Positions 52,749 to 61,316 of a DNA stretch of 64,000 bases are shown one piece after another; positions within the stretch are counted from its first letter, which is position 1; each line of letters begins with the position of its first letter. This DNA comes from Streptomyces sp. YPW6 (GTDB lineage Bacteria; Actinomycetota; Actinomycetes; Streptomycetales; Streptomycetaceae), in assembly GCF_018866325.1 (NCBI RefSeq), contig NZ_CP076457.1:868001-932000 (forward strand), read 5' to 3'. The notes under the pieces are model-generated. The model searched no databases and had not been told where the DNA came from. It saw only the letters and a list, made by a program, of their open reading frames with translations. The position numbers and the translations under genes are program-made.

Positions 52749-53941
52749 GACTTCTCCCCTGGATTCTTCGGAGCCGCTGGATTCACCGGAGGCGCTGATT
52801 GCCTGGTAGCCGACGGCTTCTTCGTGCGGACGAGGCCGAGGCGGGCGAGGCCGCCGGGCAGGAACAGGACCACCGCGACCACCGCGGCGCCGTACAGGTA
52901 GCGGGACGCCTCACCGGGTGCCAGACCGCCCGTGCCGGGGGCGGAGACCAGCGGCAGGGAGTCGCTGTAGTGCGTGAACACCTGCGGGAGCAGGGAGACG
53001 AAGGCGGCGCCGATCACGGCTCCCGCGACGCTTCCGAGACCGCCGATGACGATCATGGCGAGGTATTCGAGGGACAGGATCATGCCGAAGTACTCGGGCA
53101 CGGTCCGCTGGAAGACCAGGGCGAGCAGCACGCCCGCGAGGCCCGCGTACATCGAGGACAGGACGAAGACCCCGGCCCGGTAGCGGGCCACCGGCACACC
53201 CATCACCCCGGCCGCGATCCGGTGGTCGCGGATGGCGTTCATGGCGCGCCCGGGGCGGCCGCGCAGCACGCCCCGGGCGAACAGGGCGCTGAGCAGGAGC
53301 GCGAGCAGACCCGCGTACCAGAGCTTCTCCGAGGAGCCGAACGGGACTGCGGCGACGACGAGTTCGGAGTCGTCGAAGGTGAACCCGAAGACGGACAGCG
53401 GCGGTACGGCCCGGCCGTTGTAACCGCCGGTCAGCGAACCCGCGTTGAATAGGACGTGCTGCCCGATGAAGATCAGGGCGAGGGTCGCGATACCGAGGTA
53501 GGCGCCCCGCAGCCGTCCGGCGATGGGGCTGAAGATCCCGCCCGCCGCCCCGGCGAGCAGCACCGCGAGGATCGCGGCGAGCCAGGTCGGCAGGCCGAGG
53601 CCGGTCAGCGTGTGCCCGTTCTCGGTGCCGCTCTCGCCCGCCAGGACGCAGTAGCCGTACGCGCCGACGGCGAGGAAGAACGCGTGCCCCATGGAGAGCT
53701 GTCCGGTGGCGCCGGTGAGCATGTTGAGCCCGATGGCGCCGATCGCCGCCGCCATCGCGAACAGTCCGGCCTGGAGCCAGAAGCGGTCCAGGTAGAAGGG
53801 GAGCACGAGGAGCAGGAGGGAGCCGACGAGTACGGCGTACGTACGGGGGCTGCGCAGCCGGTCGGTGACGCCCTCCGCTCCGCCGCGTACGGGCGCGGTC
53901 GCGGTGGGGGCGGCGGGGGCTTCGGCGGTGGTGTCAGACAC
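52745..53941 (-). CDS. livM: Branched-chain amino acid ABC transporter permease LivM
   Basis: 398 residues with about ten helices. IGLNMLTGATGQLSMGHAFFLAVGAY is the LivM signature, and the EAA-like cytoplasmic loop GRPGRAMNAIRDHRIAAGVMGV contacts the ATPases. YLAMIVIGGLGSVAGAVIGA is also typical. An N-terminal ~25-residue Ala/Pro-rich extension precedes the first helix. Its start overlaps livH by 8 bp and its stop overlaps the binding-protein start, so the operon is tightly coupled. Confidence 0.92.
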   Translation of the reverse strand: MSDTTAEAPAAPTATAPVRGGAEGVTDRLRSPRTYAVLVGSLLLLVLPFYLDRFWLQAGLFAMAAAIGAIGLNMLTGATGQLSMGHAFFLAVGAYGYCVLAGESGTENGHTLTGLGLPTWLAAILAVLLAGAAGGIFSPIAGRLRGAYLGIATLALIFIGQHVLFNAGSLTGGYNGRAVPPLSVFGFTFDDSELVVAAVPFGSSEKLWYAGLLALLLSALFARGVLRGRPGRAMNAIRDHRIAAGVMGVPVARYRAGVFVLSSMYAGLAGVLLALVFQRTVPEYFGMILSLEYLAMIVIGGLGSVAGAVIGAAFVSLLPQVFTHYSDSLPLVSAPGTGGLAPGEASRYLYGAAVVAVVLFLPGGLARLGLVRTKKPSATRQSAPPVNPAAPKNPGEKS

Positions 53942-54824
53942 GGGCCGGCTCCTTCGTACCGAAGAGTCCGGCGGGCCGGATCAGCAGGACGGCCACCATC
54001 ACCAGGTAGGGCGCCAGATCGCCGATGCCCCGGCCGAGGAAGGAGAGATCGCTCTGGTAGCCGGTGGCGAGCGATTCCGTGACGCCGACGATCAGTCCGC
54101 CGGCGAGCGCCCCGGTGGTGGAGTCGAGCCCGCCGAGGATCGCGGCGGGGAACGCCTTGAGCGCGGCGAGCGAGGTGGCGCGCTCCAGGCCCGGGGTCGG
54201 GAACACGGTGAGGAAGAGCGCGGCGACGGCGGCCAGCGCCCCGGCGACCGCCCAGGCGGCGAGCGAGACCCGCCCCAGCCTGATGCCCATGAGCGCCGCC
54301 GTCTGCGGGTTCTCGGCGGCGGCCCGCATGGACACGCCCCAGGAGGTGTACCGGAAGGCGAGGAGGAACACCGTGATCAGCAGCCCGGCGGCGAGGAACG
54401 CGGCGATGCGGGTGTGGGCGAGGGTGATGCCGCCGATGGTCACGACCTCGTTGCCCCAGGGGTCGCCGAGGGCGAGGACGTCCGTGCCCATGCGGCGGGT
54501 GAGTTCGGTGATGAGGAGGATGTCGACGCCGATGGTGACGATGGCGAGGACGCTGTGGTCGCTGCCCCGGTAGCGGCGCATCACGAAGAACTCGATGGCC
54601 GCGCCGACGGTCGCGGCGCCCGCGATCCCGGCGATCAGCGCGGGCCAGAACCCGATGTCGTCGTGGAACACGGCGGTGACGTAGCCGCCCGCCAACAGCA
54701 GGGACGCGTGGGCGAAGTTGACGACCTCGGTGGCCTTGAAGATGACGACGAACCCGAGCGCGATGAGTGCGTAGACCGAGCCGATCGACAGGCCGCCGAG
54801 GAGGAGTTCGAGGAACGTGGTCAT
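53934..54824 (-). CDS. livH: Branched-chain amino acid ABC transporter permease LivH
   Basis: 296 residues, about eight helices. LLLGGLSIGSVYALIALGFVVIFKATEVVNFAHASLLLAGGY is the characteristic LivH N-terminus. The cytoplasmic loop SWGVSMRAAAENPQTAALMGI and AFPAAILGGLDSTTGALAGG also match. It pairs with LivM to form the channel. The ATG at 54824 follows GGGAG 8 bp upstream and overlaps the livG stop (ATGA). The frame continues upstream inside livG without meaning. Confidence 0.92.
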   Translation of the reverse strand: MTTFLELLLGGLSIGSVYALIALGFVVIFKATEVVNFAHASLLLAGGYVTAVFHDDIGFWPALIAGIAGAATVGAAIEFFVMRRYRGSDHSVLAIVTIGVDILLITELTRRMGTDVLALGDPWGNEVVTIGGITLAHTRIAAFLAAGLLITVFLLAFRYTSWGVSMRAAAENPQTAALMGIRLGRVSLAAWAVAGALAAVAALFLTVFPTPGLERATSLAALKAFPAAILGGLDSTTGALAGGLIVGVTESLATGYQSDLSFLGRGIGDLAPYLVMVAVLLIRPAGLFGTKEPARV

Positions 54825-55624
54825 TGAGGTGCTCCCAAGTAGGCCTGGACGACGGCCGGATCGTTCTGGACCTCGGCGGGGGTGCCGTCCGCGATCCTGC
54901 GTCCGAAGTCGAGTACGGTCACCGCGTCCGCGAGCCGCATGACCACCCCCATGTCGTGCTCGACCAGCACGATGGAGATGCCGAGGCTGTCGCGTACGTC
55001 GGCGACGACAGCGGCCGTCCGCCGGCGTTCGTCGGCCGTCATGCCCGCGATCGGCTCGTCCAGCAGCAGGACCCTGGGCTCCATGCACAGGGCGCGGCCG
55101 AGCTCAACGAGCTTCTGCTGACCGTACGGGAGCGAGCCTGCGGGCCGCTCCAACTCCTTCTCCAGACCGATGAATTCGGCGATCTCGCGGACCCTCTCGC
55201 GGTGGCGTCGTTCCTCGCGGACGGCGGAGGGCAGCCGCAGGCCGGTGGCGAGGAACCCGGATCGGGTCAGCCGGTGGCGGCCGAGGAGGAGGCTGTCGGC
55301 GACGGTGGCGTGCGGGGGCAGCGCCAGGTTCTGGAAGGTGCGGGCGACCCCGAGGTCCGCGATGGCGTGCGGCGGGAGGCCGGTGAGCCGGGTGTCGCCG
55401 AGGCGGACGTGCCCGGAGGTGGCGCGGTAGACACCGGACAGGACGTTGAAGCAGGTGGACTTGCCCGCGCCGTTCGGCCCGATGACGGCGTGTACGCTGC
55501 CGGGTTCGACGGTGAAGGAGACGGCGTCGAGGGCGGTGAGCCCGGCGAAGCGGACGGTGACGTCGTGGACGGCCAGGGCGGCCGCGGCGGTGCCCCGGGG
55601 GGCCGTTGCGGTGGTCGTCGTCAC
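54821..55624 (-). CDS. livG: Branched-chain amino acid ABC transporter ATPase LivG
   Basis: 267 residues. Walker A GPNGAGKST, the LivG-specific GVARTFQNLALPPHATV, signature SLPYGQQKLVELGRAL and Walker B LLLDEPIAGMT are all present, followed by LVEHDMGVVM. It energises transport together with LivF. It starts with GTG at 55624, overlapping the livF stop (GTGA). A long open frame continues upstream across livF but has no ABC features there. Confidence 0.93.
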   Translation of the reverse strand: MTTTTATAPRGTAAAALAVHDVTVRFAGLTALDAVSFTVEPGSVHAVIGPNGAGKSTCFNVLSGVYRATSGHVRLGDTRLTGLPPHAIADLGVARTFQNLALPPHATVADSLLLGRHRLTRSGFLATGLRLPSAVREERRHRERVREIAEFIGLEKELERPAGSLPYGQQKLVELGRALCMEPRVLLLDEPIAGMTADERRRTAAVVADVRDSLGISIVLVEHDMGVVMRLADAVTVLDFGRRIADGTPAEVQNDPAVVQAYLGAPQ

Positions 55625-56418
55625 GCGGACCACCTGCTCAGGGTACGCCGGGGCCGGGCCGCCGGGTCGGCTTCCGCAGCCGCGTCCTCGTCGACGACGC
55701 CGAGATAGCGGCGGCGCACCTCGTCGGAGGCGGCGAGCTCGTCGGCGGCCCCGGACAGGGCGACCTCCCCGACGTCGAGGACGTACGCCGTGGAGGCGAG
55801 GCGCAGAGCGATCGCCGCGTTCTGCTCGACGAGCAGCACCGAGGTGCCGCCCGCGTTGATCTCCTGTACGGTCTCGGCGATCCTCGCCGCCATCAGCGGG
55901 GCGAGGCCGAGCGAGGGTTCGTCCAGCAGGAGCAGCCGGGGCCCCGCCATCAGGGCGCGGCCCATGGCCAGCATCTGCTGCTCGCCGCCGGACAGCAGCC
56001 CGGCCCGCTGGTGCGCGCGGTCGGCGAGCACCGGGAACAGTTCGTGCACCCGGGCGAGCGCCGCGCCGGTCTCCTTGCGCCCGCCGCGTGCCCCGAGGGC
56101 GCCCGCCCGCAGGTTGTCGGCCACCGTCATCCGGGCGAAGACCTGCCGGCCCTCCGGCACCTGGACCACTCCTGCGGCGACCACCTGGGCGGGCCGCAGC
56201 CCTTCCAGGGGCCGGCCGTCGAACCGGATGCTCCCGGTGCCCGTCCCGCGGTGGAAGCCGAGGGTCCGCGACACGGCCCGCAGCAGCGTGGTCTTGCCCG
56301 CGCCGTTGCCGCCGAGCACGGCGGTGATCCCGCCGTCCGGCACCTCGACCGAGATGTCGCGCAGCGCCCGGACCGGCCCGTAGCCGACGGACAGCGCGCG
56401 GATCTCCAGCGTTGCCAT
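55621..56418 (-). CDS. livF: Branched-chain amino acid ABC transporter ATPase LivF
   Basis: 265 residues. Walker A GGNGAGKTT, the LivF-specific VVQVPEGRQVFARMTVADNLRAGA, signature LLSGGEQQMLAMGRAL and Walker B LLLDEPSLGLAP are visible, and VLLVEQNAAIAL follows. The ATG at 56418 has GGAGGAGG 5-12 bp upstream. It is the first gene of the liv operon and is divergent from the PucR-type regulator gene at 56670, so the 251-bp gap should hold both promoters. Confidence 0.93.
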   Translation of the reverse strand: MATLEIRALSVGYGPVRALRDISVEVPDGGITAVLGGNGAGKTTLLRAVSRTLGFHRGTGTGSIRFDGRPLEGLRPAQVVAAGVVQVPEGRQVFARMTVADNLRAGALGARGGRKETGAALARVHELFPVLADRAHQRAGLLSGGEQQMLAMGRALMAGPRLLLLDEPSLGLAPLMAARIAETVQEINAGGTSVLLVEQNAAIALRLASTAYVLDVGEVALSGAADELAASDEVRRRYLGVVDEDAAAEADPAARPRRTLSRWSA

Positions 56419-56669
56419 GCGTCCTCCTCCTTCCGCCAAGTCGTGTGTCGTGCTGGTCTGTCGTGCTCGTCCGTGGGGGTGGTGCCACAGACCAGCACCG
56501 GGCGGGACGGGCGTCCACGGGGCGGGGCGGACTCGATGCGGGCGACCAGCGAACGAGGGGCCTCGTTGTGCACGCGCACAGACGCCGTGACGGGCGGGCA
56601 CCCGCGGCCGGGGACGGTGGCATCCTCGTCGGTCGTCAGGAGCGCCCGGATGCGGGGACGGAGCGGCGG

Positions 56670-57527
56670 ATGCGGCGTGGAACGCGGTACGGGGCGCTGC
56701 TCGGCCCACTGCTGGCGGGCGGAGCCACGCCGGCCTCGGTGGCCCGTGCGGCGCGCGGCCTCGGGCTGCCGGAGCGGGGGTGTTACGCCGTGGTGGTGCT
56801 GGGCACGCCGGCGCCGGAGGCCGCGGTGGCCGCGGGCCCGGACGCGGACGGGGCGCGCTGGTGGTGGGGCGGGTCGGAGGGTTCCTCGGGCGGGGCGACG
56901 GACCGGGCGGAGGACCGGCAGGTCGCGGTGGTGCTGCTGGGCCCGGCGGGCCCGGCCGGGGCGGCGGCGCGGCTCAGGGAACTGGGCGCCGGGCCGGGGG
57001 GTGTGAGCCCGGTGGTGGGCTCCCTGGCGGAGGTGGGCGCCGCGCGCCGGCTGGCGGGTACGGCGCTGCTGACGTGCGAGCCGGGCAGCCGGGAGATCGT
57101 GCGGCTGGACGAGCGGCTTCCGGCGGCCCTGCTGGTGAGCCGCCCGGAGCTGGCGACCCGGCTGCTGGCGGAGGTGTTCGGCCCCCTGCTGACGCTCGGA
57201 CCGGCGGAACGGTCACTGCTGGTGAAGACGCTGGAGACGTGGCTGGAATGCGGAGGCTCGGTGGGGCGGGCGGCGGCCCGGCTGGGGTGCCACCGCAACA
57301 CGGTGTTCAACCGCCTGAGACGCCTGGAATGCGGAGGCTCGGTGGGGCGGGCGGCGGCCCGGCTGGGGTGCCACCGCAACACGGTGTTCAACCGCCTGAG
57401 ACGCCTGGAACGGCTGACCGCACGCTCGCTGTCCCGGCCGCGCGAACTGGTCGACCTCGTGCTGGCGCTGGACGTGCTGCGCCTGTCGTCCGCCCCGCCG
57501 CGGCCCGGGGGCGGGGGTGGAGGCTGA
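56670..57527 (+). CDS. PucR-family transcriptional regulator with exactly duplicated HTH segment
   Basis: 285 residues. The C-terminal PucR-type HTH begins at LLVKTLETWLECGGSVGRAAARLG and reads CHRNTVFNRLRRLE, followed by SRPRELVDLVLALDVL. A 27-residue stretch from LECGGSVGR to NRLRR occurs twice in direct succession, encoded by an exact 81-bp tandem duplication, so the DNA-binding helix pair is doubled. The N-terminal ~190 residues are short for PucR proteins and show a GGDEF-related/CdaR-like region at best. GGAG lies 6 bp before the ATG at 56670. It is divergent from livF and may regulate the liv operon. Confidence 0.82.
   Translation: MRRGTRYGALLGPLLAGGATPASVARAARGLGLPERGCYAVVVLGTPAPEAAVAAGPDADGARWWWGGSEGSSGGATDRAEDRQVAVVLLGPAGPAGAAARLRELGAGPGGVSPVVGSLAEVGAARRLAGTALLTCEPGSREIVRLDERLPAALLVSRPELATRLLAEVFGPLLTLGPAERSLLVKTLETWLECGGSVGRAAARLGCHRNTVFNRLRRLECGGSVGRAAARLGCHRNTVFNRLRRLERLTARSLSRPRELVDLVLALDVLRLSSAPPRPGGGGGG
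57243..57404 (+). repeat. Exact 81-bp tandem duplication in the pucR-type gene
   Basis: 57243-57323 is identical to 57324-57404, and six more bases (CTGGAA) of a third copy follow. The period is 81 bp (27 codons), so the frame is kept. No base differs between copies, implying a very recent event or an assembly error. Confidence 0.95.
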
Positions 57528-57599
57528 GGGTGCGGGCGGGGGCATGACGGAACGAGCTCGGCGGACGAGGAACGGCCGGGCCGGAACCGGAGCCGGACG

Positions 57600-58255
57600 C
57601 GAGCCGGGGGCCGACCGGGGGGCACGCGGGGTACGGTCCCGCCGCGGGCCGGGCTGGGGCTTTCGGCCGCCACAGACCGAGCCACCGTCCGGTCCCGCTG
57701 CGGGCCGGACCGGGGCTTTCGGCCGCTGCGGGCCGGGCCGGGACCCGGCCACAGCCCGGGTCGGGTCCCGGTCCGGGCCGAGGCTCTCGGCTGCCACAGG
57801 CCGTGCCGCCGTCCGGTGTCGCCGCAGGCCGGGCTGGGGCTTTCGGCCGCCGCGGGCCGAGCCACCGTCCGGTCCCGCCGCGGGCCGGACCGGGGCTTTC
57901 GGCTGCCGCGGGCCGGACCGGGACCCGGCCACAGGCCGGGGTCGGCGTCCGAGGCTGCCGCAAGCCCGGCCAGGGTCCACGCCCGCCACACGCCCGGCCA
58001 AGGTCCACAATCGCCACAGGCCGGGCCGCCGTCCGGGACCGCCGCAAGCCCCCCCAGGGACCACGACCGCCACAGACCCGGCCCGGGTCCGCCAGAGGCC
58101 GGGGTCGGCGTCCGAGGCTGCCGCAAGCCCGGCCTGAGTCCACAATCGCCACAGGCCGGGCCGCCGTCCGGGTCCGCCGCAAGCCCGGCCAGGGTCCACG
58201 ACCGCCACACGCCCGGCCAAGGTCCACGGCCCCCACGGGCCGGGCGAAACTCCGC
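57600..58255. repeat. Mosaic tract of shuffled 40-115-bp GC-rich repeats
   Basis: The 827-bp gap between the PucR and glycerate kinase genes is mostly repeats. About 115 bp at 57640-57754 recur at 57820-57934, exactly 180 bp later with a handful of mismatches. Shorter modules recur at other distances: AGGCCGGGGTCGGCGTCCGA at 57933 and 58096, TCCACAATCGCCACAGGCCG at 58004 and 58139, and a CGGCCAGGGTCCACG block near 57967 and 58187. Words such as GGGGCTTTCGGC and CGCCACAG come up repeatedly. Long stop-free frames exist on both strands (475 residues on minus), rich in Arg, Pro, Gly and Ala, but without ribosome sites. I do not call a gene. Confidence 0.8.
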
Positions 58256-58291
58256 GGCCGCACGAGGACGAAGCCCAGTCTCGGCACGGAC

Positions 58292-58332
58292 GCGGGGCGG
58301 GGGCAGGGCGTCGTCGCCCGCCCCCGCCCCGC
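58292..58332. terminator. Terminator after the glycerate kinase gene
   Basis: GCGGGGCGGGGGC (58292-58304) pairs with 58320-58332; an inner GGGCG/CGCCC (58106-type loop region at 58306-58310 and 58315-58319) extends it, with one bulged A and a TCGT loop. It lies 22 bp beyond the minus-strand stop. Confidence 0.8.
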
Positions 58333-58354
58333 CTCTCCCCCGGTCGTGCGGGTG

Positions 58355-59491
58355 TCAGCCCGCCAGGAAGTCCCGGGCGATCGACTCCGCCGCCCGCTCC
58401 AGCAGCGGACCGGCCTGCGCCATCGAGACCGCCGGGTCCGGTTCCAGATCGGCCAGGGCGTAGGCGCGGCGGATGCCCGCTTCCCGCAGGGCCTCCGGGG
58501 TCAGGGCGAGACGGCCGCAGACCGCGACCACCTCGGTCCCGGCCGCGCGGGCGGCGGCGGCGACCCCGGCCGGGGCCTTGCCGTGGAGGGTCTGCTCGTC
58601 GAGCGAGCCCTCGCCCGTGATCACCAGTGTGGCGCGGGCGAGCGCGGGGGCGAAGCCGAGGACGTCGAGCATGACCTCGATGCCGGGGCGGAAGCGGGCG
58701 CCGAGGGCGACGAGCGCCCCGTAGCCGATGCCTCCGGCCGCTCCCGCGCCGGGCAGCGCCGCCGTGTCGGGGCCGAGGATCGAGGCGTAGTGCGTGAGGG
58801 CCGCGTCGAGGACCGCGATGTCCTGGTCGCTCGCGCCCTTCTGCCGCCCGTAGACCTCGGGCGCCCCCTTGGGTCCGGTCAGCGGGTTGTCCACGTCGCT
58901 GGCCAGGATCAGGTCGACTTTCGCCAGGCGCGGGGCGAGTCCGGACAAGTCGGCCTCCGCCAGTGCGGCCAGTCCCCCGCCGCCGGGACCGACGGGCTTG
59001 CCGTCGGCATCCAGGAAGCGGGCCCCGAGGGCGGCGAGCATGCCCGCGCCGCCGTCGGTCGTGGCGCTGCCGCCGACCCCGAAGACGATCGTCGTGGCCC
59101 CGTCCTCCAGGGCGGCCCGCAGCAGCTCGCCCGAGCCGTACGTGGTGGCCGTGAGCGGGGCGAACACCCCGTCGGGCAGGTGCTGGAGGCCCGAGGCCTC
59201 GGCCATCTCCACCACGGCGGTGTCCCCGCGCAGCGCGTACGCCGCCGTCACCGGGTCCCCGAGCGGGCCGGTCACCCGCGCCTCGCGGCGCTCGAATCCG
59301 GCGGCGAGCGCCGCCGCGACCGTACCGTCACCGCCGTCCGCGACCGGCAGGGTCTCCACCGCCAGGCCGGGAACGACGCGCCGCAGCCCGGCCGTCACCC
59401 GCTCCGCGACCTGAACGGCCGTGAGCGAGCCCTTGAACTTGTCGGCCGCCACGAGCACGCGGGCGGTCTCCACATCTGCTCCGTCCGTCAC
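58355..59491 (-). CDS. glxK: Glycerate kinase (GlxK/GarK type I)
   Basis: 378 residues. VLVAADKFKGSLTAVQVAERV is the hallmark N-terminus, followed by PVADGGDGT. VGGSATTDGGAGMLAALGARF, GPKGAPEVYGRQKGA and VITGEGSLDEQTLHGKAP complete the family signature. It phosphorylates D-glycerate with ATP (2-phosphoglycerate in this family), joining glyoxylate/glycerate metabolism to glycolysis. That is useful next to an EMC pathway that yields glyoxylate, though the two loci are 11 kb apart. It starts with GTG at 59491. The neighbouring NUDIX gene is divergent. Confidence 0.92.
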   Translation of the reverse strand: MTDGADVETARVLVAADKFKGSLTAVQVAERVTAGLRRVVPGLAVETLPVADGGDGTVAAALAAGFERREARVTGPLGDPVTAAYALRGDTAVVEMAEASGLQHLPDGVFAPLTATTYGSGELLRAALEDGATTIVFGVGGSATTDGGAGMLAALGARFLDADGKPVGPGGGGLAALAEADLSGLAPRLAKVDLILASDVDNPLTGPKGAPEVYGRQKGASDQDIAVLDAALTHYASILGPDTAALPGAGAAGGIGYGALVALGARFRPGIEVMLDVLGFAPALARATLVITGEGSLDEQTLHGKAPAGVAAAARAAGTEVVAVCGRLALTPEALREAGIRRAYALADLEPDPAVSMAQAGPLLERAAESIARDFLAG

Positions 59492-59613
59492 CTTGCATCC
59501 CTTTGCTTTCGAACAGGCAGTCGCGCCGACCCGACCCTATCCGCACAACCCCTGATCTGCCCATGGCCGTCCACGGCCGGGCGGTCCGGGCCCGGGCCAG
59601 TACGCTGTCGGCC

Positions 59614-60112
59614 GTGACGACTCCCGATGCCGACTACGCCGGCCGGGCTGCCCGGCGGGACCATCGAGTCGGAGACGGGCGAAGGTCCCCGGCAGGGCGC
59701 CCGCCGCGAGGCGGCCGAGGAGATCGGGCTCGATGTGGCCCCGGGACGGCTGCTCGCCGTGGACTGGGTACGGGGCACGGGCCGGCCGCCGATCGTGGCG
59801 TACGTGTACGACGGCGGGGTGCTCTCCGCCGACCGGCTGGCAGCGATCCGGCTTCAGGAGGAGGAGCTGCTGTCCTGGCGGCTGGTGGCCCCCGCCGACC
59901 TGGACGACTACCTGCTGGGCCCGCTCGGCGGCCGGGTACGGGCGGCGCTGGGGGCTCTGGCGTCGGGCAGCGGTCCGGTGGAGCTGGAGGACGGTGAGCC
60001 GGTGCGGCCGGAGCAGCCGGAGGACGGTAGGCCGGTGCAACTGGAGGACGCCGGGCCGGTGCAGTCGGGGGACGGTGAGGCGGTCTCCCGGGAGGCTCCT
60101 CCCTTGCCGTAG
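59614..60112 (+). pseudogene. NUDIX hydrolase gene with internal deletion and frameshift
   Basis: The NUDIX box is visible as LPGGTIESETGEGPRQGA then RREAAEEIGL, followed by a normal C-terminal half. The residues before the box are missing. A natural-looking leaderless start is GTG at 59614 (TACGCT at 59600-59605), reading VTTPDADYAG in another frame. Only 15-20 bp later the NUDIX box begins in the -1/+1 frame. From memory, streptomycete relatives start VTTPDADYA and have about 35 more residues before LPGGTIES. So about 100 bp seem deleted with loss of frame. A chance ATG at 59627 gives a 161-residue product lacking strand A. The C-terminal tail has imperfect EDGxPVQLED repeats. Confidence 0.6.
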
Positions 60113-60129
60113 GCCGGTCCGAACGGCGG

Positions 60130-60330
60130 TCAGCCCTGCTGCGCCTCGGGTTTGATCTCCGCCTCGCGACCCGTGCCCTCCCGCTCCGCGACGAGAGCCT
60201 CGGTGCGGTGGCCGCGCGCGATGTAGTCGCGCACCACGAGTTCCACGGCGTCCTGCGGGTTCCCCACCCCGGCGAGGACCATCGCTTCGACGACGAGCTC
60301 GGCATCCAGACTGACGGTCACCTTGGCCAT
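60130..60330 (-). CDS. Small ribbon-helix-helix (VapB-type antitoxin-like) protein
   Basis: 66 residues. [17 protein letters not shown] is a beta-strand of the RHH type, followed by helix [17 protein letters not shown] and a charged tail. Such proteins are VapB/DUF2191-like antitoxins that bind DNA as dimers. No toxin (PIN-domain) gene adjoins it. TAGGGT lies 6-7 bp before the ATG, so the mRNA may be leaderless. It ends 17 bp from the convergent NUDIX gene. Confidence 0.75.
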   Translation of the reverse strand: MAKVTVSLDAELVVEAMVLAGVGNPQDAVELVVRDYIARGHRTEALVAEREGTGREAEIKPEAQQG

Positions 60331-60514
60331 GCGCGGACCCTACCCCGGCGTGTACCGGCCGGAGCCCGCTTCCCCGGAAAGCTCGGCGTCGCAGCGGGGC
60401 CGGACCGGTGCCGCCACCATCCGGGCGGGCCGCGATGTGTGGCCGTCCGCCATCGCCCGGGGGCGTCCCGGATTCCTAGTCTCATGCGCAGTCGATGCGG
60501 CGAGAGGTGTACGG

Positions 60515-61315
60515 ATGAGCAGGGACAAGGTGGTCGCCGACGCGGCGGACGCGGTCGCGGACGTGGGACGCGGGGCGTCGCTGGCCGTGGGCGGGTTCGG
60601 ACTGTGCGGCATACCCGGCGTGCTGATCCACGCTCTGCTGGAGCGGGGAGCCGGTGGCCTCCGGGTGGTGTCCAACAACTGCGGGGTGGACGACTGGGGC
60701 CTGGGGCTCCTGCTGCGTGCGGGGCTGATCGCGCGGATGACCAGCTCGTACGTCGGGGAGAACAAGGAGTTCGCGCGCCAGTACCTCCAGGGTGAGCTGG
60801 AGGTGGAGCTCGTCCCCCAGGGCACCCTGGCGGAACGGCTGCGGGCGGGCGGGGCGGGCATCCCGGCGTTCTACACGCCGGCCGGAGCGGGCACGGTGAT
60901 CGCCGAGGGCGGTCTGGCCTGGCGGCACGGCGCGGACGGCTCCGTCGCGGTCGCGTCGCCGCCCAGGGAGACCCGGGTCTTCGGCGGGCGTGAACATCTG
61001 CTGGAGGAGGGCATCACGACCGATTTCGCGCTGGTGCGCGCCGCCGTGGGCGATCGGCACGGGAACCTCCGCTTCGACTCCTCCGCCCGCAACTTCAACC
61101 CGCTCGCCGCGATGGCAGGACGCATCACCGTGGCGGAGGTCGAGGAACTCGTCGAGCCGGGCGAGCTCGCCCCCGACGACGTCCATCTGCCCGGGATCTT
61201 CGTCCAGCGGGTTGTTCCCGTCGGCAGGGACGACCCGCGCGCCGAGAAACGCGTCGAACGCCTGACCGTTCGCCCCGCTCCTCCCTCCCCCACCGTTCAC
61301 GAAGGGACCGGCTGA
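60515..61315 (+). CDS. scoA: 3-oxoacid CoA-transferase subunit A
   Basis: 266 residues. The family-I CoA-transferase alpha signature is present: [83 protein letters not shown]. It transfers CoA from succinyl-CoA to acetoacetate or 3-oxoadipate together with the beta subunit encoded 1 bp downstream. No aromatic-degradation genes are here, so acetoacetate is a fair guess. GAGAGG stands 8 bp before the ATG. TAGTCT at 60477-60482 may be the -10 box. Confidence 0.92.
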   Translation: MSRDKVVADAADAVADVGRGASLAVGGFGLCGIPGVLIHALLERGAGGLRVVSNNCGVDDWGLGLLLRAGLIARMTSSYVGENKEFARQYLQGELEVELVPQGTLAERLRAGGAGIPAFYTPAGAGTVIAEGGLAWRHGADGSVAVASPPRETRVFGGREHLLEEGITTDFALVRAAVGDRHGNLRFDSSARNFNPLAAMAGRITVAEVEELVEPGELAPDDVHLPGIFVQRVVPVGRDDPRAEKRVERLTVRPAPPSPTVHEGTG

Positions 61316-61316
61316 G

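Noticed and set aside
56783..58210. 475-residue minus-strand protein across the repeat tract and the PucR gene
   Set aside because: It runs antisense through the PucR HTH, has no start signal, and its composition follows the repeat DNA. Left as an open question in the findings.
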